From positions 946,001 to 1,010,000 of the forward strand of contig JASJOG010000071.1 of assembly GCA_030142905.1 (NCBI GenBank): a stretch of DNA of 64,000 bases, written 5' to 3'. The stretch is from Heliopora coerulea (lineage: Eukaryota > Cnidaria > Anthozoa > Scleralcyonacea > Helioporidae). Below are positions 1 through 12,888 of the stretch, one piece after another. The stretch's first letter is position 1; each line of letters opens with the position of its first letter. The notes under the pieces were generated by a model that worked only from the letters and a program-made list of their open reading frames with translations, made no database searches and was not told the DNA's origin. Made by a program: the position numbers and the translations under genes.

Positions 1-697
1 CTCCTAAGGGAGGGTGTCACGATTGAGTGATTGCACTGCCAAACATAAAACTAAACGGCAAGCAATATGCACCACAGTAATGGGTCAAAGGAGTCAGTGC
101 AGCAGAAATTACTCGTCTCGTCCATTATCTAAACAGACTAAATAAAAAAAAAAAGAGAGAGCGAGAACTAGAAAACATTTCGCAGTCCTCCCAATCGGAC
201 GGGATTGCGTTTCCATTTCCCAAACCCGTAGAAAAACAAGAAATATCTGATACATGTAACATGAAAAAGTTCTGAGCGTGACATTTGCTTTATTATGGTC
301 ATTGTGCACAAAATACTGATTAGGTAACGTAGAAATTATCTGATTATTTTACAGTCATGGCTCAGACGTATTGACCCCTCGAGTCCGTTCGCTTTAAACA
401 TTTTTTTTTTTCGTGAACGCAATGCCAGATAGAAATAAGATTTTGTGGTTCCCAATGGGGGCTTAAGCCCCCTGAGCTCTTCACTCCCTTGGGCGAGTCA
501 CTGTAACTTCAGTTTGATTTAAGTAGAAGGGTTAATGTTTTGTCTTAATTTGTAAAATACTCAATCTACTTCGTTGGCAAGAAATCCTTTTCAATTTATT
601 GCGTGATTTTATTGAGGAAATTAATTTTCAAAGTATAATCCCCTCACCGTGTCCACATTATCTCAAATATGGTTAGAAATGTCTGAGGGGTGCTATA
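1..697. other. No gene recognised
   Basis: AT-rich DNA with short homopolymer runs. I see no reading frame with family resemblance, no splice-bounded exon and no clear repeat in this stretch. Confidence 0.5.
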
Positions 698-880
698 ATG
701 AAGATTCTTTCGTTTGGTAGTAAAAGACTTTTCAAAAAATCTTGTGACGAAAATCAAATGAATTTCAAAAGCAACATAATAAACGGCGAAGAAATGAACG
801 AGCTCTACAATTTTGTTGGTTACCCCAATACCCGAAAACACAAAACAGAAAGAAAGTACGACAAGAAAGTCTGCTATTAA
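698..880 (+). pseudogene. N-terminal exon fragment, KIAA1958/Crypton-like protein (possible)
   Basis: A 60-codon frame starts at a real ATG and ends at TAA. Its second half (ENQMNF...EEMNELYNF...TRKHKTERKYD) aligns by eye with the minus-strand frame at 40831-41085 (ENMNEFCSF...NTKHKTKYD). The pattern of a short acidic stretch, then MNE-F, then NTK.KTKYD resembles the first exon of the multicopy KIAA1958/QRICH1-like tyrosine-recombinase genes of cnidarians. No downstream catalytic domain follows on this strand, so it is an orphan exon or a decayed fragment. The similarity is short and the family assignment is an inference. Confidence 0.35.
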
Positions 881-1039
881 GTACTTCATAAGAAGTATTG
901 GATTCCAAACCTGGTAAGAATGTGCAGTTTAAAGATCTTTTCTAGATTTTTCTGTGTATTTCTATCAGCATTGAAGTCGTCCTTTTCATAATCATAATTT
1001 TGCATTTGACCGGTTATTTAGAACTTAAAATTATTGGAA

Positions 1040-1560
1040 GGGTATTAGAGCGCCTACATCGACCAGTTGCCACGCCCCTGAACACGCTCATTTTTACGCT
1101 TATACTGAGATTTTGCATATGACGTCATGGCTGCCAAATCGGAAAAGGAAATTTGACAGAATTTTTCGTGTAATATGGGCACCATGTCATAGTCTCCCGA
1201 CACCGAAGAGATTGACTGCATATGACCTATATGTAACGAATTATGTGAGCGACTAAATGGAAGACAACTTTTATTCGGAGGACACTGAGTCACAGATGGA
1301 GATTTCGCGCTGGATAACTGGTGCAGGTATATACTTCAGGTTTTGCTATTGGTAAATCGTCACTTTCTTTCCACAAAAAAAGTTTTGCTCTGAATGAATC
1401 TTTCTAAAGTGTTACATTAAAAAGACTGATTGGGAATTTATGTTAATGATGAAAATTGATCTTAAGTTCCCTCTTGGGCAGCTTTAATTTCCCTAAAGCC
1501 ATGAGAATTTTTCATCATTCAATATTCGAGCCTTCTTAGTAGTTGCTCAGTAGTTGTGCT
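1040..1560. repeat. Diverged repeat, paralogous to 39700-40260
   Basis: Two blocks match the 39.7-40.3 kb region in the same orientation: one around the palindrome TGACGTCA followed by GG (position about 1119 versus 39774) and ATTGACTGCATAT, and one around 1410-1520 (AAAAAGA, TTGGG, ATTTATATGAATGATGAAA-like, ending in GCCATG). Identity is clearly lower than in the main duplication. TGACGTCA is the consensus CRE/ATF site, so a regulatory origin is possible but unproven. Confidence 0.5.
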
Positions 1561-2236
1561 GCAGTTATCAACTGTGAACCTAACTTGTTTATAGTTCAGT
1601 TAACTGGAGCTAAGAATAAAGCAGAATGACAACCACCTTGAATTGAATCTTAAGATTCGTAGAGATCTGAGCTTTTCTAAAAGCAGTATAAAGGTCTTCA
1701 ACTTATGTGGATGACATGCTTTCAAGCGTTCCAGCCAGTCATGAATATTTTGCATCAGTATACACTGTAAGTCTTGTTAAGATTTATTACTCTCTCAACC
1801 AGATTTCAAAATGTACAATATTTTGCCAGTTAGGGAACAAATCTAGGCTGAAATTAAGGGATTTATAGTTACGGTATCTTATATTCCATTAATACCCGAA
1901 CCGGTCGACAATTGATTTATTCTCGCTAATGCCTGATAATTTTCATCATAAAGGGGAGGTATTAAAGCTAAAGTAGGTTTTATGATAAATGGTTTACCCC
2001 CAAGCTGGCCAACATGTCTCCCCTTTACAATTAAAAGTACCTGCTTTTAGTCAGAGTAAAACTGAAAGGGACAGGTGTTCGAATTAATGGCTCTAGAAGT
2101 ATGATTAAATCATTAAGAGACGAGACCTTAGAGTTCTGTTCTTGCTCGTAGCAGATGATTTTATTCAGCAGAGCAGGATGCTTGGTCCTTAATAAGATAA
2201 CTCCTAACTTCGATAACCCATTCATTTCTTTGTGAT
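1561..2236. other. No gene recognised
   Basis: AT-rich spacer between the diverged repeat and the left edge of duplication copy A. No supported coding or structural feature. Confidence 0.4.
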
Positions 2237-4249
2237 CCATATCCTACTTTGATATCACTCTGTATAATGTCAGGTGATTTTAGTTGTGAAAAAGAGATGT
2301 CTCTTACTGGAAAGAGTTAAGAATAACTCAATTATCACTTTTTTGTTGAAATTTTGATTTTATTCTGGCTAACATGAGATAATTTTATTAGTGAAAGGGA
2401 GATGTCACTCAGACTACAAAGGATTAAGGTGAAAGATTGCACATGATAATTCTATTCTGGATCACACCAGCTGATTTTGTTCAGCAGAGTTAGTTTATGC
2501 TTCTTAATCTGTTGTCATACTGTTGTCCAAGCAGAAGCACCTAATACAGCCATTACTCCCTCATGATATTCATTTTCACATTAAGTGCAGAAAATCTCTG
2601 GGTTAATTATAACTGATGAAAACATTCAATAATTATGTACAATGAACCAGTAAAATCACACATTTGTGTGGGTAGTTGCTTCATCTAACATTAATATCCA
2701 GTTTTCCTTTTAACTTGTTGAAGGGGTGTACTTGCAACTCTACAGTAATATACCACTTCCTAATAAATTGTATAGAGTAATTCTTTATAGCGTGTTCATT
2801 ATTTGTGGTACTAATCCAAGTATATTCTTTATGTATTACTGAAAAAAGACTTTTTAACCCTTTAATGCCCCAGTCTCAACCCTATGAGAAGTAAAAATCA
2901 TCTCACCTTAGCCAAATGCTAAAAGGTGCCCTTGCCCCTTAATGGATTAAGTGAAAATAAATCCCAAAAGGTGCAGCTCACGTCACTTCCTCGAAACCTC
3001 TCTTTTTACAGAAGATACTGCATAGATGCAATTTGTATTATTTTCATGAACCATGTCTGTTTACAAGACGATACATCACCTCTCAAGCCATAATGATTTG
3101 TGGGCCACTTACAGAACTGTCAACTCCAGGCTTTGGATGAACAACTAACTTTCAAGTGAGTGTGAATGAACGTTGTACCTATTACATGTGTATTCACTTC
3201 GAATTAATCTTAAAAACCTACTGTGAAATCTGCTTCTGATTTTTGCTCTTACTACTAAAATGTACGAAATACCTTACCTGGTCTTATTATCTTGGGCTGT
3301 CTTCAGGAGAATTTAAAAATGATATTCAGTATTCTTTTAGTGATGTGCTATGTACATTGTGGCTTAATGCATTTACTCCTGCCCTGGCTTTTCACTACTA
3401 TGTTCTAGGGTAACTAACAGAAGAGAACTACATTCAATTGAGGTACAAGTAAATGCCTCAAGGTCAAGAGGTTAAACTTTGTCATGATTATTTCAACCCT
3501 TTTCATTCAAAGAGCTGGACCTTCTGAATTTTATACTTGTTAATGCTAGGTCATTTTATTGAGAAGAGGACATCTGATGGTTGAAGAGTTATGTTTGACT
3601 TAAAATATTTAAAGATTTAATGTAAATATTGGTTGTAAAATTACCTAATATACTTGATTTTATTTCAAAATCATCTTCAGTCCAAGTTCCATACTTCCAT
3701 ACTTTGTTGAGACACACTGGAGATCTCAATTTCTGCTTAAAGCATCCTGCACAAATTTTACTTTTCATTATTATTGTTAACATTATTTCTATCTTTATTA
3801 TTATCATTATCACTATCATTGCTGTATTTTTATTATTACCACTCTTATACCACCCAGTTAAAGACAGTGGAAGGAATCTTAGACTGGTACGGGTGCCCAG
3901 CATATTATTATTATTCTTATTGAGTGAGAGGAGCAACACGCCATCAAAGTGATCCTGAGGTACAAATATACGAAGCCCAATATGCCCATCATGACAAAAT
4001 GAATGTATTTTTGCGTTAATGAGTTTGATGTTGGCGTTAATGTTAGTATATTTTCTGGTAATGAACAGCAAAAGGTGTATATACTGTAACTGCTGCTACT
4101 ACAATACTGTCATTTAATAATGTACAGGAAGCACTGTCAAGTAAATACATACGGTATTAAGGATATTTGTTAAGTGTTCGCAGACCGAATGTTTTTCATT
4201 TGACATTTCAGTTACAAGAGCTGTTGCCTTTAACGGGCGATAAATAATG

Positions 4250-5560
4250 AGAAACATGAAAAGATAAGATAGAAATACACTGTATGCGTGGGTGACTTAA
4301 TAGATGTAATAATGGTGAAATATAGCTACAATAACAAAAATCAGGCATACATTACGACCATGTTTTTATTAACAGCGGTGACATTGTTTACGTGAGAGAA
4401 GCAAACATAGTTGAGGAAGTGGCTTCAAGTTGTTTTTTGCTCCATAAATCATGGCGATGTTTTCTATTAAGCGATTGCGTTCTTACTCGTTAACATGTCT
4501 ATGTTTAAAGTCAATGGTATGTGTGTGAGTCCATGCATGGTTAGCGCTTTTTCAATTTTTGTGGTGTATTTATTGTTCAGCATATGTTCCTTCTTTCTTG
4601 TTTCACATGATCTTCCAATTTCTCCAACATAATTCCATGACTTGTCTGCGCAAGGTATTAGTTCGATAAATTACGTTGCTTCCTTTTTCATCAAGAACTC
4701 TACATCTTGGTAATCGGAATTCCTGTTTGAAGGTTTCGTAGCGATTTATTGGTTACTTTGATGTGGAAACTTCGTAAGATTCATGTTAGAGGTTAGGTTA
4801 TGCCTTTGATGTATGAATTGTTAGAGTGGCAAAGGATCTTCGCCAGTGTAATTGTCCTATACTATTTGAAAAAACATCTTTACTAGCTCCTCATATTAAC
4901 TAGTTACTATACTAGATATGATTTTTTAGAATAAGCATTTCATTGTAGTGCTATTGTTTCGTGCTCAATTTCTGTTTTATCTTCGGCTGTCGTTGTTAGG
5001 GAAAAACGTCGGTGAACTAGCGTGTTCGCAGTGCTTATCTTGTGTAATTTGTCATGGTGTAATTGATAAAAGAAGTATCTTTCCATGAGTGTTGGCTACC
5101 TAGAAAAGCTGACCTTAAAATTGTAATTTCGTCCAGTTGCCCAACTGTCAAGCAAGACCAATTGGCCATTGCTTTCGTGTTTGATAATGAAGGATATCTG
5201 AGAGTTAATGGAATTGAGAGTTTCGTGGGAGCTGTAAATGGCGTTCTTCGTGATGATGCTGTAAAAATCGTCTATATAGCGATTCCTAAGCTAGAGTGGA
5301 TAGTCGTGGTGTCGATAGCTTGTTACTGAATTTCTACCCTGCATACTGTACATGTACGCTAGCAATCACAGCACCTACAGGGTTTTCCATGGTACAACTA
5401 TTAATCTGTTTGTAAATGTCCTCATTATAACCAATAGAGCTGCTAGAAAGATTAAGATCGAGAAGAGAGATGATGTCTCCATTACCGGGTTTTGTCCTTG
5501 AGGATAACATTGTGTTGCATCCAAATTTTGCTTGGTTACATTATCTTGCTCGTCAGGTCT
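4250..5560 (-). pseudogene. Decayed Penelope-like element RT/GIY-YIG (copy A)
   Basis: Read on the minus strand, this stretch preserves pieces of a Penelope-like polyprotein in order. First comes an RT motif-5 remnant (YKQINSCTMENPVGAVIA) near 5400-5460. Then RYIDDFYSI, where the YIDD box is at 5267-5278, followed by INSQISFIIKHESNGQLVLLD. A GIY-YIG remnant (WNYVGEIGRSCETRKKEHM) lies near 4600-4640. These are the RT palm and the C-terminal endonuclease of EN-containing PLEs (Poseidon-like by feel). Several stops and frame changes interrupt it, so it is inactive. The same fossil sits at 49090-50420 in copy B, so it predates the duplication. The 88-codon plus-strand frame over it is an antisense shadow. 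Confidence 0.78.
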
Positions 5561-8500
5561 AAATATACACCTGCGTCTTTTGCTTTTACGTCAGTTTTGC
5601 CCTTTATATAAACTGTGTTGTCACAAAGATAATTTTTGTTGTAGTAGTTAGTGTTGCGTTATTTAATGAACCACGACCATCGAATACAAGACCATCAATT
5701 AAATATGTTAAGAAGATACACTGACCCTACGTTGTCAGGCTCAAGCAAGACTCGAGTAAAAGAAGATAAAATAATAATAAAAAGTAGGTAAAATGTAAGA
5801 TGGAAGACTATGCTCTACAGTTCTAGGGTGCTGAGATGGCTTTATGTCACACAATTGATTAGATAGTCTTTCAACTGTGACTTCAGATCAGGTTCTGTTA
5901 TCGGCCTCAGCCATATTTTCAAGGAAATAACAATAATGTAAGGTATGACTCAAATCATCAATCGCATTCTATGATAGTGACGTGCCCAGACCTTGTTTTT
6001 TTTGCTGTTAACAAATAACACCCATGTGTATGACAGCCTCTGGGCTAATCGGATTTCGTGCGCCCTTTTCTTATTACTCTTTATGGATATTTATCATTTC
6101 ATCCGAGCGTTTCAAGGATGAATTTCCCTGCAAACTATCACCAATCATCAGTTCCAGTCGTTGGTTGAGGCAATGGATCGTAACTAACCATGTTCGAACT
6201 GGTTTTGCCTTTGCCCAGGAGCCAGTTGGACGTCCAATATTGACACCATGCAGCACCATCAATACAGATAGCAACTACGAGAGTGTCCTATCTCTCAAGA
6301 GATCTTCGGTGTAAACGTATAATGAAGCACTTTCTTTGTGCGCCTTGCATCGACTCCTCCGAAATTGACGATTCTCTTCAATTCGGGGTAATGTTATACT
6401 GCTTTCTAAAAATAACACCCTAACACTGTGAATTGGTATATTTTCGTCGTTTTGTGTATTACTGATCTATTCTTGTCACCCAAAAGAAAATTTGACAGTT
6501 CTAAGATAATCATAGGCTCTACCTAGCATGAATTGCACTCCATTTCGCTTTTACATCGGTAAGCGGTCTTACATCGGAAAATCGGTAAGAGGTCTCTGTC
6601 CACGCACGAGAGATAACACGGTGTTAAATGTCAGTGTACTTTTTGATTGAAAGTACTTAAACACGTCTTATCAGTGTTGTTTGCAACTTGGCACTATAAT
6701 GACCTATAAAGCTGCATTTCTTGTAATAAAGATTCTACTTCTGCGACTGATGCGGTGATCCACTTTATACTGTGCTTTAGCACATTTCCCATATCAATAC
6801 ATGGACGAATTTCCCTATTAGAAAAGCAGTAATTTTTAAATAAAAAATCTGCTACCAATGACAATACTTTTACTTGTAAATCTTGCCCCAGAATTTATGT
6901 TATTTATTGCACTATTTTCGGTTGTTAATTTAAAGCGAAGTACATTGATTTGAAAGTGTTAAAATACCACTTTTAGCAATGCTTTTATCCTTGATACAGC
7001 ACCGTAATAGCTTAATAAAAAGACGTTAAAAATCAACGACCAAGTCACGTCAGTAGTCATGCTATTATCACCTATGAATTCTAATGTTTTCCTTCGGATT
7101 ATGTTTTACAGAATTTTAACATTCCAGAATATTTATATTAGGAATTTTAAGAGCTCTCGCTTACCATGTGTAGTGGCTGTCAAAGAAGTATACAAGCAGC
7201 CAGGTCTGTGCATCCAGTATGACCGACCTTTTTCCTTTATTTTTCTCACCTTTCCAAACGAGACGTAAATGTGCAGCTCAATTTTACACTGAATAAAATT
7301 CGGTTACAATTTCTGCATTAGAATCGTGCAAAGATTACCCGAACAATTCCTTCGATTTGTGTTTTTGTCGCCATTTTATCGAATTGATCTCAAAGTGCTT
7401 TTTCATAAAATGCAGTTATGACTTGATGTAAACACAGACACAGCTCATTATTTAATGAATTTTCAGTATGAATAGACTAACAGAATAACGTTGATCCTCA
7501 CTTGCAGTGGTTAAAGTAACCAAGCAAGGTAAGGAAGTTATGTTTTGCTCTGCGTTCGTCTCCACCTGAAAATTCGAACTAAAGGCTAGTTTGAAAATGT
7601 TTTGAGGAAAAAGGATGCCATAAGCAAAATACAGTCTGACAACCCAAGAGGTCTGCTATTCCACTACAAAGAAAATTAATCTCAGAATGCACTGTACACT
7701 TAAGAAGTCAAGCAGAGCAATCTGGGTGGTATAGGACAAGGTGTGTGCAAAATTTTGAAAACAAATGTTGCGTTTTTGCAGATTAGATTGGAAATGTTCA
7801 TTTTGTTTTATTCTGCAGCAACATGTCGCAAAAATGTTTCACTGGTTGTCCACAAATGATATGAAATAGTTTACGTCCGCAATTCTTAACCGTACGATAA
7901 CGACATGTTACCGGAGACGATCGTTACCTTAGTACCCTATTCCTTGTCAAACTCTGTGCCGTAGTAATACGCTTCTTTAAAATCTTTTGCTTTTTCGCCG
8001 CTAGTTCTTGATTTATTAAGAGTTACCAACGCCTCTTGCTTTGTTCGTCAATAGCCTGGAGAATCACTTTCACTTTTGATCTATCGGTTGTACCATCGGC
8101 CTTAGCAATAGCAAACTTAGTTAATAAAGGCAAAAATCCTGTTTTCATAAGATGTTTCGCTTTCTTTATTTGTTGTATTGACGATATATTAGTGTAAAAA
8201 TTCCAAGTTTCTGCACTGTCATGAAATCCGGCGTTTCGCCATATCCTCACGACGTCACTGCGTCGCAATTGGAATTATACTTTAATATTCGATTACCCAT
8301 TAAAGATTTTCCAAAAGATCATTTATCATTTCAAATTGGCTGCTTCATATGACTCTATAACAACTTTGTACATTTAACTATTTCAAGTACACACTCAAAA
8401 GTCTCTCAAAAATAGAAAAGAAAAAAAGAATAGACCTAAAACTTGTTTACTCATATTAACTTTAGGAACTGAGAGTAAAATTTACCAGGCCTTCTTTGAC

Positions 8501-10238
8501 AGAACTGTTAAATGACGGAAAATGTCGTTTACCACACTTGTCTCATTCCGTTGATGAGACATCCGTTTTCAAAAATACGCAAATAAGAAAATCTTTGACA
8601 TATGAAAACCTTGCCATATAATATGATTCATCCTCGCCCTCAGGCCTATTTATGTAATATTATAGTATACTTTAAGTCTGTCTTTTTATTCTCGACGTAT
8701 ACTTGATACTTGGTACTAAATTGTCCCACAGAGCCTTGTACCTCCGCCCTTGAAACTTGAGACTGAGATGTTTATGGATGGACAGACGGAACGAGCAAGA
8801 TGCTTTAACAGCGAACTAGTCGTCATTTGTCCAATTTCTTGTATATCATTCATCATACTGCCAACATCACTTTTAAAGGCATCAGAATCGTATTAATTGA
8901 GAAATAAGCAAAAGGTGAGCTGATTATGAAGTTTTTTAAATGGGATGAATTTGCTTTATTGCCCACAAAACAATCGATTTAAGTCTAATTCTCAGTGGAC
9001 AAACTACTGTTGATATAAGAAAATATCTAGTCGAATAATGGTCTGTAGGTTCTTATTGTCACCATTGAGAGAAAGTTCTGTTAATTTGGTGTGACTTGTA
9101 AAAACTAAAGTGGTGAAGAATGGCATTTAACGTTCTGCAGTTTAACTCTTTGTTTATTAGATGTTTTGATTTGGTCGATATGTTAATCAGATAGTCCGTG
9201 ATATCAAATCATGTGCACAGCTCTGCAATTTATTGAGAAAGCTTGTATATAATTGCAATTAATTAACAACATCTCTTGACGTGTAGCATGGAAGTCCACC
9301 TCATGAAACTATACATCTCATACATGACGTACATATCCTTGCTATAATGACTTGTAAGTTCCATGACCCCTTTGTCCTGAAGAGAGGATTGTTTGTTTTC
9401 CGCCTCACTAAAATAAGGTATTTTCCAGTTGCATTGGTATTGCTTAGAAAAATTTGAATGAATATTTATTAGACTTTGGTAAAACGAAAAGTTATGAACT
9501 CACCGAAAGCTTGTGGAGAATTTCGAAACCATGAAAAAATATGAGTACAGTCATCTGAAATATTGCATAACCTGTAGAACAAAAGCACGTTACAGTAATT
9601 GGTGAGTGATATCCCGCAGAGAATTGTAATTAGCTCACTGTCTTAGTGTCTCTATCTATTCGTATGGTGTTTGGTAGGTGACGGTAATGACGAATAAATT
9701 CGCGTTGATATCAGTTCATTGTATTTAAATGAAGCACTTGACAACGTAATCTTCATCTGCAAAATCGTACAACGTACTGCATCGTCATACAACATATTGT
9801 ATTATAAGACCTTAGGTCGTAATATAAGGCCTTACAACCTAATGTGATATATTAGATCGTAATGTGCAATCTCAAAACGTGGTGTATCTTGAAACGTGAT
9901 ATAGTATTTTACTATGTAATACCATGATGACCTCCGTTTCTGTTTTTCCTAAGGTGAGATTTAATCCCTAAATTCCCTCATCGGCATGCATACTTTTACC
10001 AATTTTCCTTCAAAAGGAGCTAAATTTCTAATAAGACCTCATTAACATACATGAGCGAACATCGAGTAATAGTTGATGTAACAAACGTTACTTGATGTAA
10101 CAAAAGTGGCATTTAACCATAGAACAACTCATTTTATACAAGTTCTGGTACCCACTATGAACCATACTAACATCCCAGAAAGAACTTGAAACAATTCCAA
10201 GTAAATTTCGTCGATCATCATGGTATTACAAACTGTTG

Positions 10239-10388
10239 TCATGGCAAGTAGGGAAATGAGTGATTAAATGTCCCCTCAAGCCTCGGTACGTAGGTTTGTG
10301 AAAGTCCCTCGACTAACGCCTTCCCCACTTCCCCTAACCAAACGCAGCTTTCAGGGACATTTAATCACTAATTTCCCTCATGTCATGG
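10239..10388. repeat. Small inverted-repeat element
   Basis: Arms of about 36 bp (10239-10274 and 10353-10388) face each other around the core GTGATTAAATGTCCC, with GGGAAAT at their outer part. The copy in B lies at about 55486-55633. A related half-arm (TTTAATCCCTAAATTCCCTC) occurs in direct orientation near 9960 in A and near 55213 in B. This looks like a fold-back or MITE-type repeat older than the duplication. No target duplication was recognised. Confidence 0.6.
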
Positions 10389-12389
10389 TATTACTTATAA
10401 TAATCTACCGCCATACAGAGAAATGTAGCTGTTCACAGACCAACAACATTTAACAAGCCGTCTTGCAAATTAATGTCTTGTACGTGGTAATCTAAATACG
10501 TTTCAGTGTAACGTCCTACACGATAAACTTATTGTAACAAAAACTTAACGTGTATCTTCGTAACATGACGAGTGGTACCCAAATGTCAAAAATGTGTCAT
10601 AAAAATCTACAATTAAATTTCAGTACATACTGTGTTTCGACGTACATGGCAACTTTTCTATGTAGATATCTCTTCTATTATCATACTGTTGTTGACTTCA
10701 GGTTACTTTATTTTTGCAAATGCCCGACATCTTACGCGCCTGAGAGAAAGTCGTGGCAGAAAAGAATTAAGCTCGTTTGATTTAAGATCATGGAAATTAG
10801 TATCTTACAGCATAAAGTAACATCTCAAAAGGTGACATCTTCCAGAGTAATAACTTGGGACACGTTTCAACATATTTTCCAACATAACATCTTATTCCAG
10901 CAGGTTCGACTTAAACGAAATTACATGGGAATGCAAATTGGTCAATAGAATGGTCCAAAAGTACGTAAACTTTGGTAACTGTCTATTCTTCATTTTAGTG
11001 TGGAATTTTCTCACTTCTTTTACTCTATCTTAATTACCACTCACCATCGTATAAACGTACTAATAAACAAAGACTAGGAAGTTCATATCACCCATCTCCG
11101 TAAGGTTTTTCCACGGCCAAATACGATGTGCTATAACCTTATACCTAAGGATGATCTTCGCATCTAGAATACCTGAGCGGAAAGCTTGAGATTAGTTATA
11201 TTTGAAATAGATGGAGTGCTGGCAAGTTGAAAAAATTCAAGGTTTCAAAGATTTAAAGGTACTACTTTCTTATAGACAGCTGCAGTAAGAAACCCAGAAC
11301 ATAGACAAGTGACTTTGGACCCTGTTATTCCAGGTGTTAAATTTATAAGAACATACAGAACATGTGGTTATAAATCACTTATTACATAAGAACTAGAATG
11401 TTTTGAAAAGACATTACAATCCACTCGAGAGGCTCATCCACAGAACGAAAAACGAAATTTAAGAATTGCCTTTGAAAGGATTTTCAAGGAAACTAAACCG
11501 TAAATAGTTGTATAAGACTCACGGTCAGGTTTAAATATAGTGAACGAAATTAAGCAGGAACGTCTACTGATCAAAGTCGAATTATATCGAGTTTCCAACT
11601 ACCAGTGTACTGCCTTCATCGGGTTCAGGGTGATGGAAATAAGCTGTATTAACATACGAGCAGATGTTATATTTTAAAAATAACTTTTAAGTAGATGTGA
11701 TTGTGCTGTTAACATGTAAGAATTTTAAAATTAGTCGTTACGATTTTTACTACTTAAAAAGGACAGCCTAATGACCTGGAAGAGGTTTTGAGTTGTCGCT
11801 AACTCTATTTCTTGGACCCATTTCCCATGATTTTGATGAGTTTTGCGTGAAGTTTAACATTTTTTTTTCTAGTTTGAAAACTCCTGCACGATTCTCGAAT
11901 ATAGCTTTAATGGCATTGTTTCCTAGAATGCTTCTGTATGGGAACTGTTTGCTATTCGAGGGGTGGTGTTAACTCAGGCGATGGAAATTGTTGTTGTAGC
12001 GTCTTAACGGGAAAGTATCACCTCACAGTGCGGGTGACAAAACGTTTAACCTGATTTTTTAGTCAAGTGAAGGTCGGGAAAACATCAAGCGCATTAGTAA
12101 AGGCAATACTTTTAAATCATAAACGCAATATGGTAGCAAACTCCACAGTTCCACAATTTAAAAGCTGTTAAACGAAAGGGTCAGGATTGAAATTGTATCA
12201 CGCACCAATACACAATAAGAAACTAATAAGAATTTCGTTTCAATCTCGTCGACGCGACAGTATACATGCCAGGACAAGGACATGTAGTTCTGATTTTGAA
12301 GACAATGTAAGGAAGAGTCTGAACGACGTGCCAACTATTGGGCCTTAGCAAAGGAAAACCAAACCTCAATTCAGCAAAGGTAGAAAAAT

Positions 12390-12755
12390 TTAGGCGTTTA
12401 AGCAGCGTGTGAAGCATTGTGTTTTCTTTGCCTCAAGAAGTAGAAGGCGATTTTCGGATAAGAGTTTTAACTTCTCCTTGATAGCAATGCGTCGTTCCAT
12501 GTAGCTGACTGCTTGTACTATGACATTTATGTTGTATGTGTCGTTCTCAACATCTACCGTGTTACTCGTTGATGATGTGATACTAGGTAGGATGATTCTC
12601 TTTGGGTTGTCAAATTTATTTGAGTATAGTTTTTCTTTGGATCTTTTCACGGTATTTCGATCTTTGTTTATATTTCCAATGATTTTAACTAGTTCTCCCT
12701 CTATCAATTTCCTCTTTTTTTTTTCTTCTTTTAACTTTAATTTATTCACACTCTT
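12390..12755 (-). CDS. Exon-like lysine-rich frame, unknown protein
   Basis: A terminal exon is possible on the minus strand. A pyrimidine-rich acceptor (TTTCTGTTATAG) is followed at 12755 by about 120 codons ending at a stop at 12390. The predicted peptide starts with a lysine/glutamate-rich stretch, has a serine-rich middle, and ends in a heptad-like segment (KEKLKLLSENRLLLLEAKK) that could form a short coiled coil. The acceptor and most of the frame are conserved in copy B, where a PLE has been inserted into it at 57771. I do not recognise the family. Low-complexity antisense coding is an alternative. Confidence 0.35.
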   Translation of the reverse strand, partial: KSVNKLKLKEEKKKRKLIEGELVKIIGNINKDRNTVKRSKEKLYSNKFDNPKRIILPSITSSTSNTVDVENDTYNINVIVQAVSYMERRIAIKEKLKLLSENRLLLLEAKKTQCFTRCLNA

Positions 12756-12888
12756 CTATAACAGAAACACAGATCCAGTGAGTTTACAAGAAGCATTTCT
12801 TCCTCTAACAGTAATCACCGTAGGAAGTGAATTTGATTTCGAGCGTCAACTGGATATTCGAGCCTCAACAGGAGTTCGTACACGCATT

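Larger units (their letters stand above)
2237..12888. repeat. Segmental duplication, copy A
   Basis: This 10.65-kb segment matches copy B (42750-60788) in direct orientation. Matching blocks: A 2237-3917 with B 42750-44435; A 3993-5766 with B 48840-50611; A 5767-5870 with B 51736-51840; A 6280-12534 with B 51900-57770; A 12522-12888 with B 60438-60788. In a 250-base sample near 2480-2730 I count about 12 differences, so roughly 95% identity. Copy A lacks the three retroelements of copy B. It has a few segments absent from B: about 213 bp ending near 8224, about 150 bp near 9430-9590, and about 330 bp within 5870-6280. No intact gene is evident apart from the PLE fossil and a small exon-like frame listed separately. 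Confidence 0.92.

Noticed and set aside
5063..5329. 88-codon plus-strand frame, similar in both duplication copies
   Set aside because: Antisense to a Penelope-like RT fossil that explains the sequence better.
8012..8224. 213-bp segment present only in copy A as a transposon insertion
   Set aside because: No inverted ends or target duplication; TGA microhomology at the junction fits a simple deletion in copy B.
10632..10820. 62-codon frame (GYFIFANARHLTRLRE...) shared with 55876-56061
   Set aside because: Between copies I count more amino-acid-changing than silent differences, so no sign of selection.
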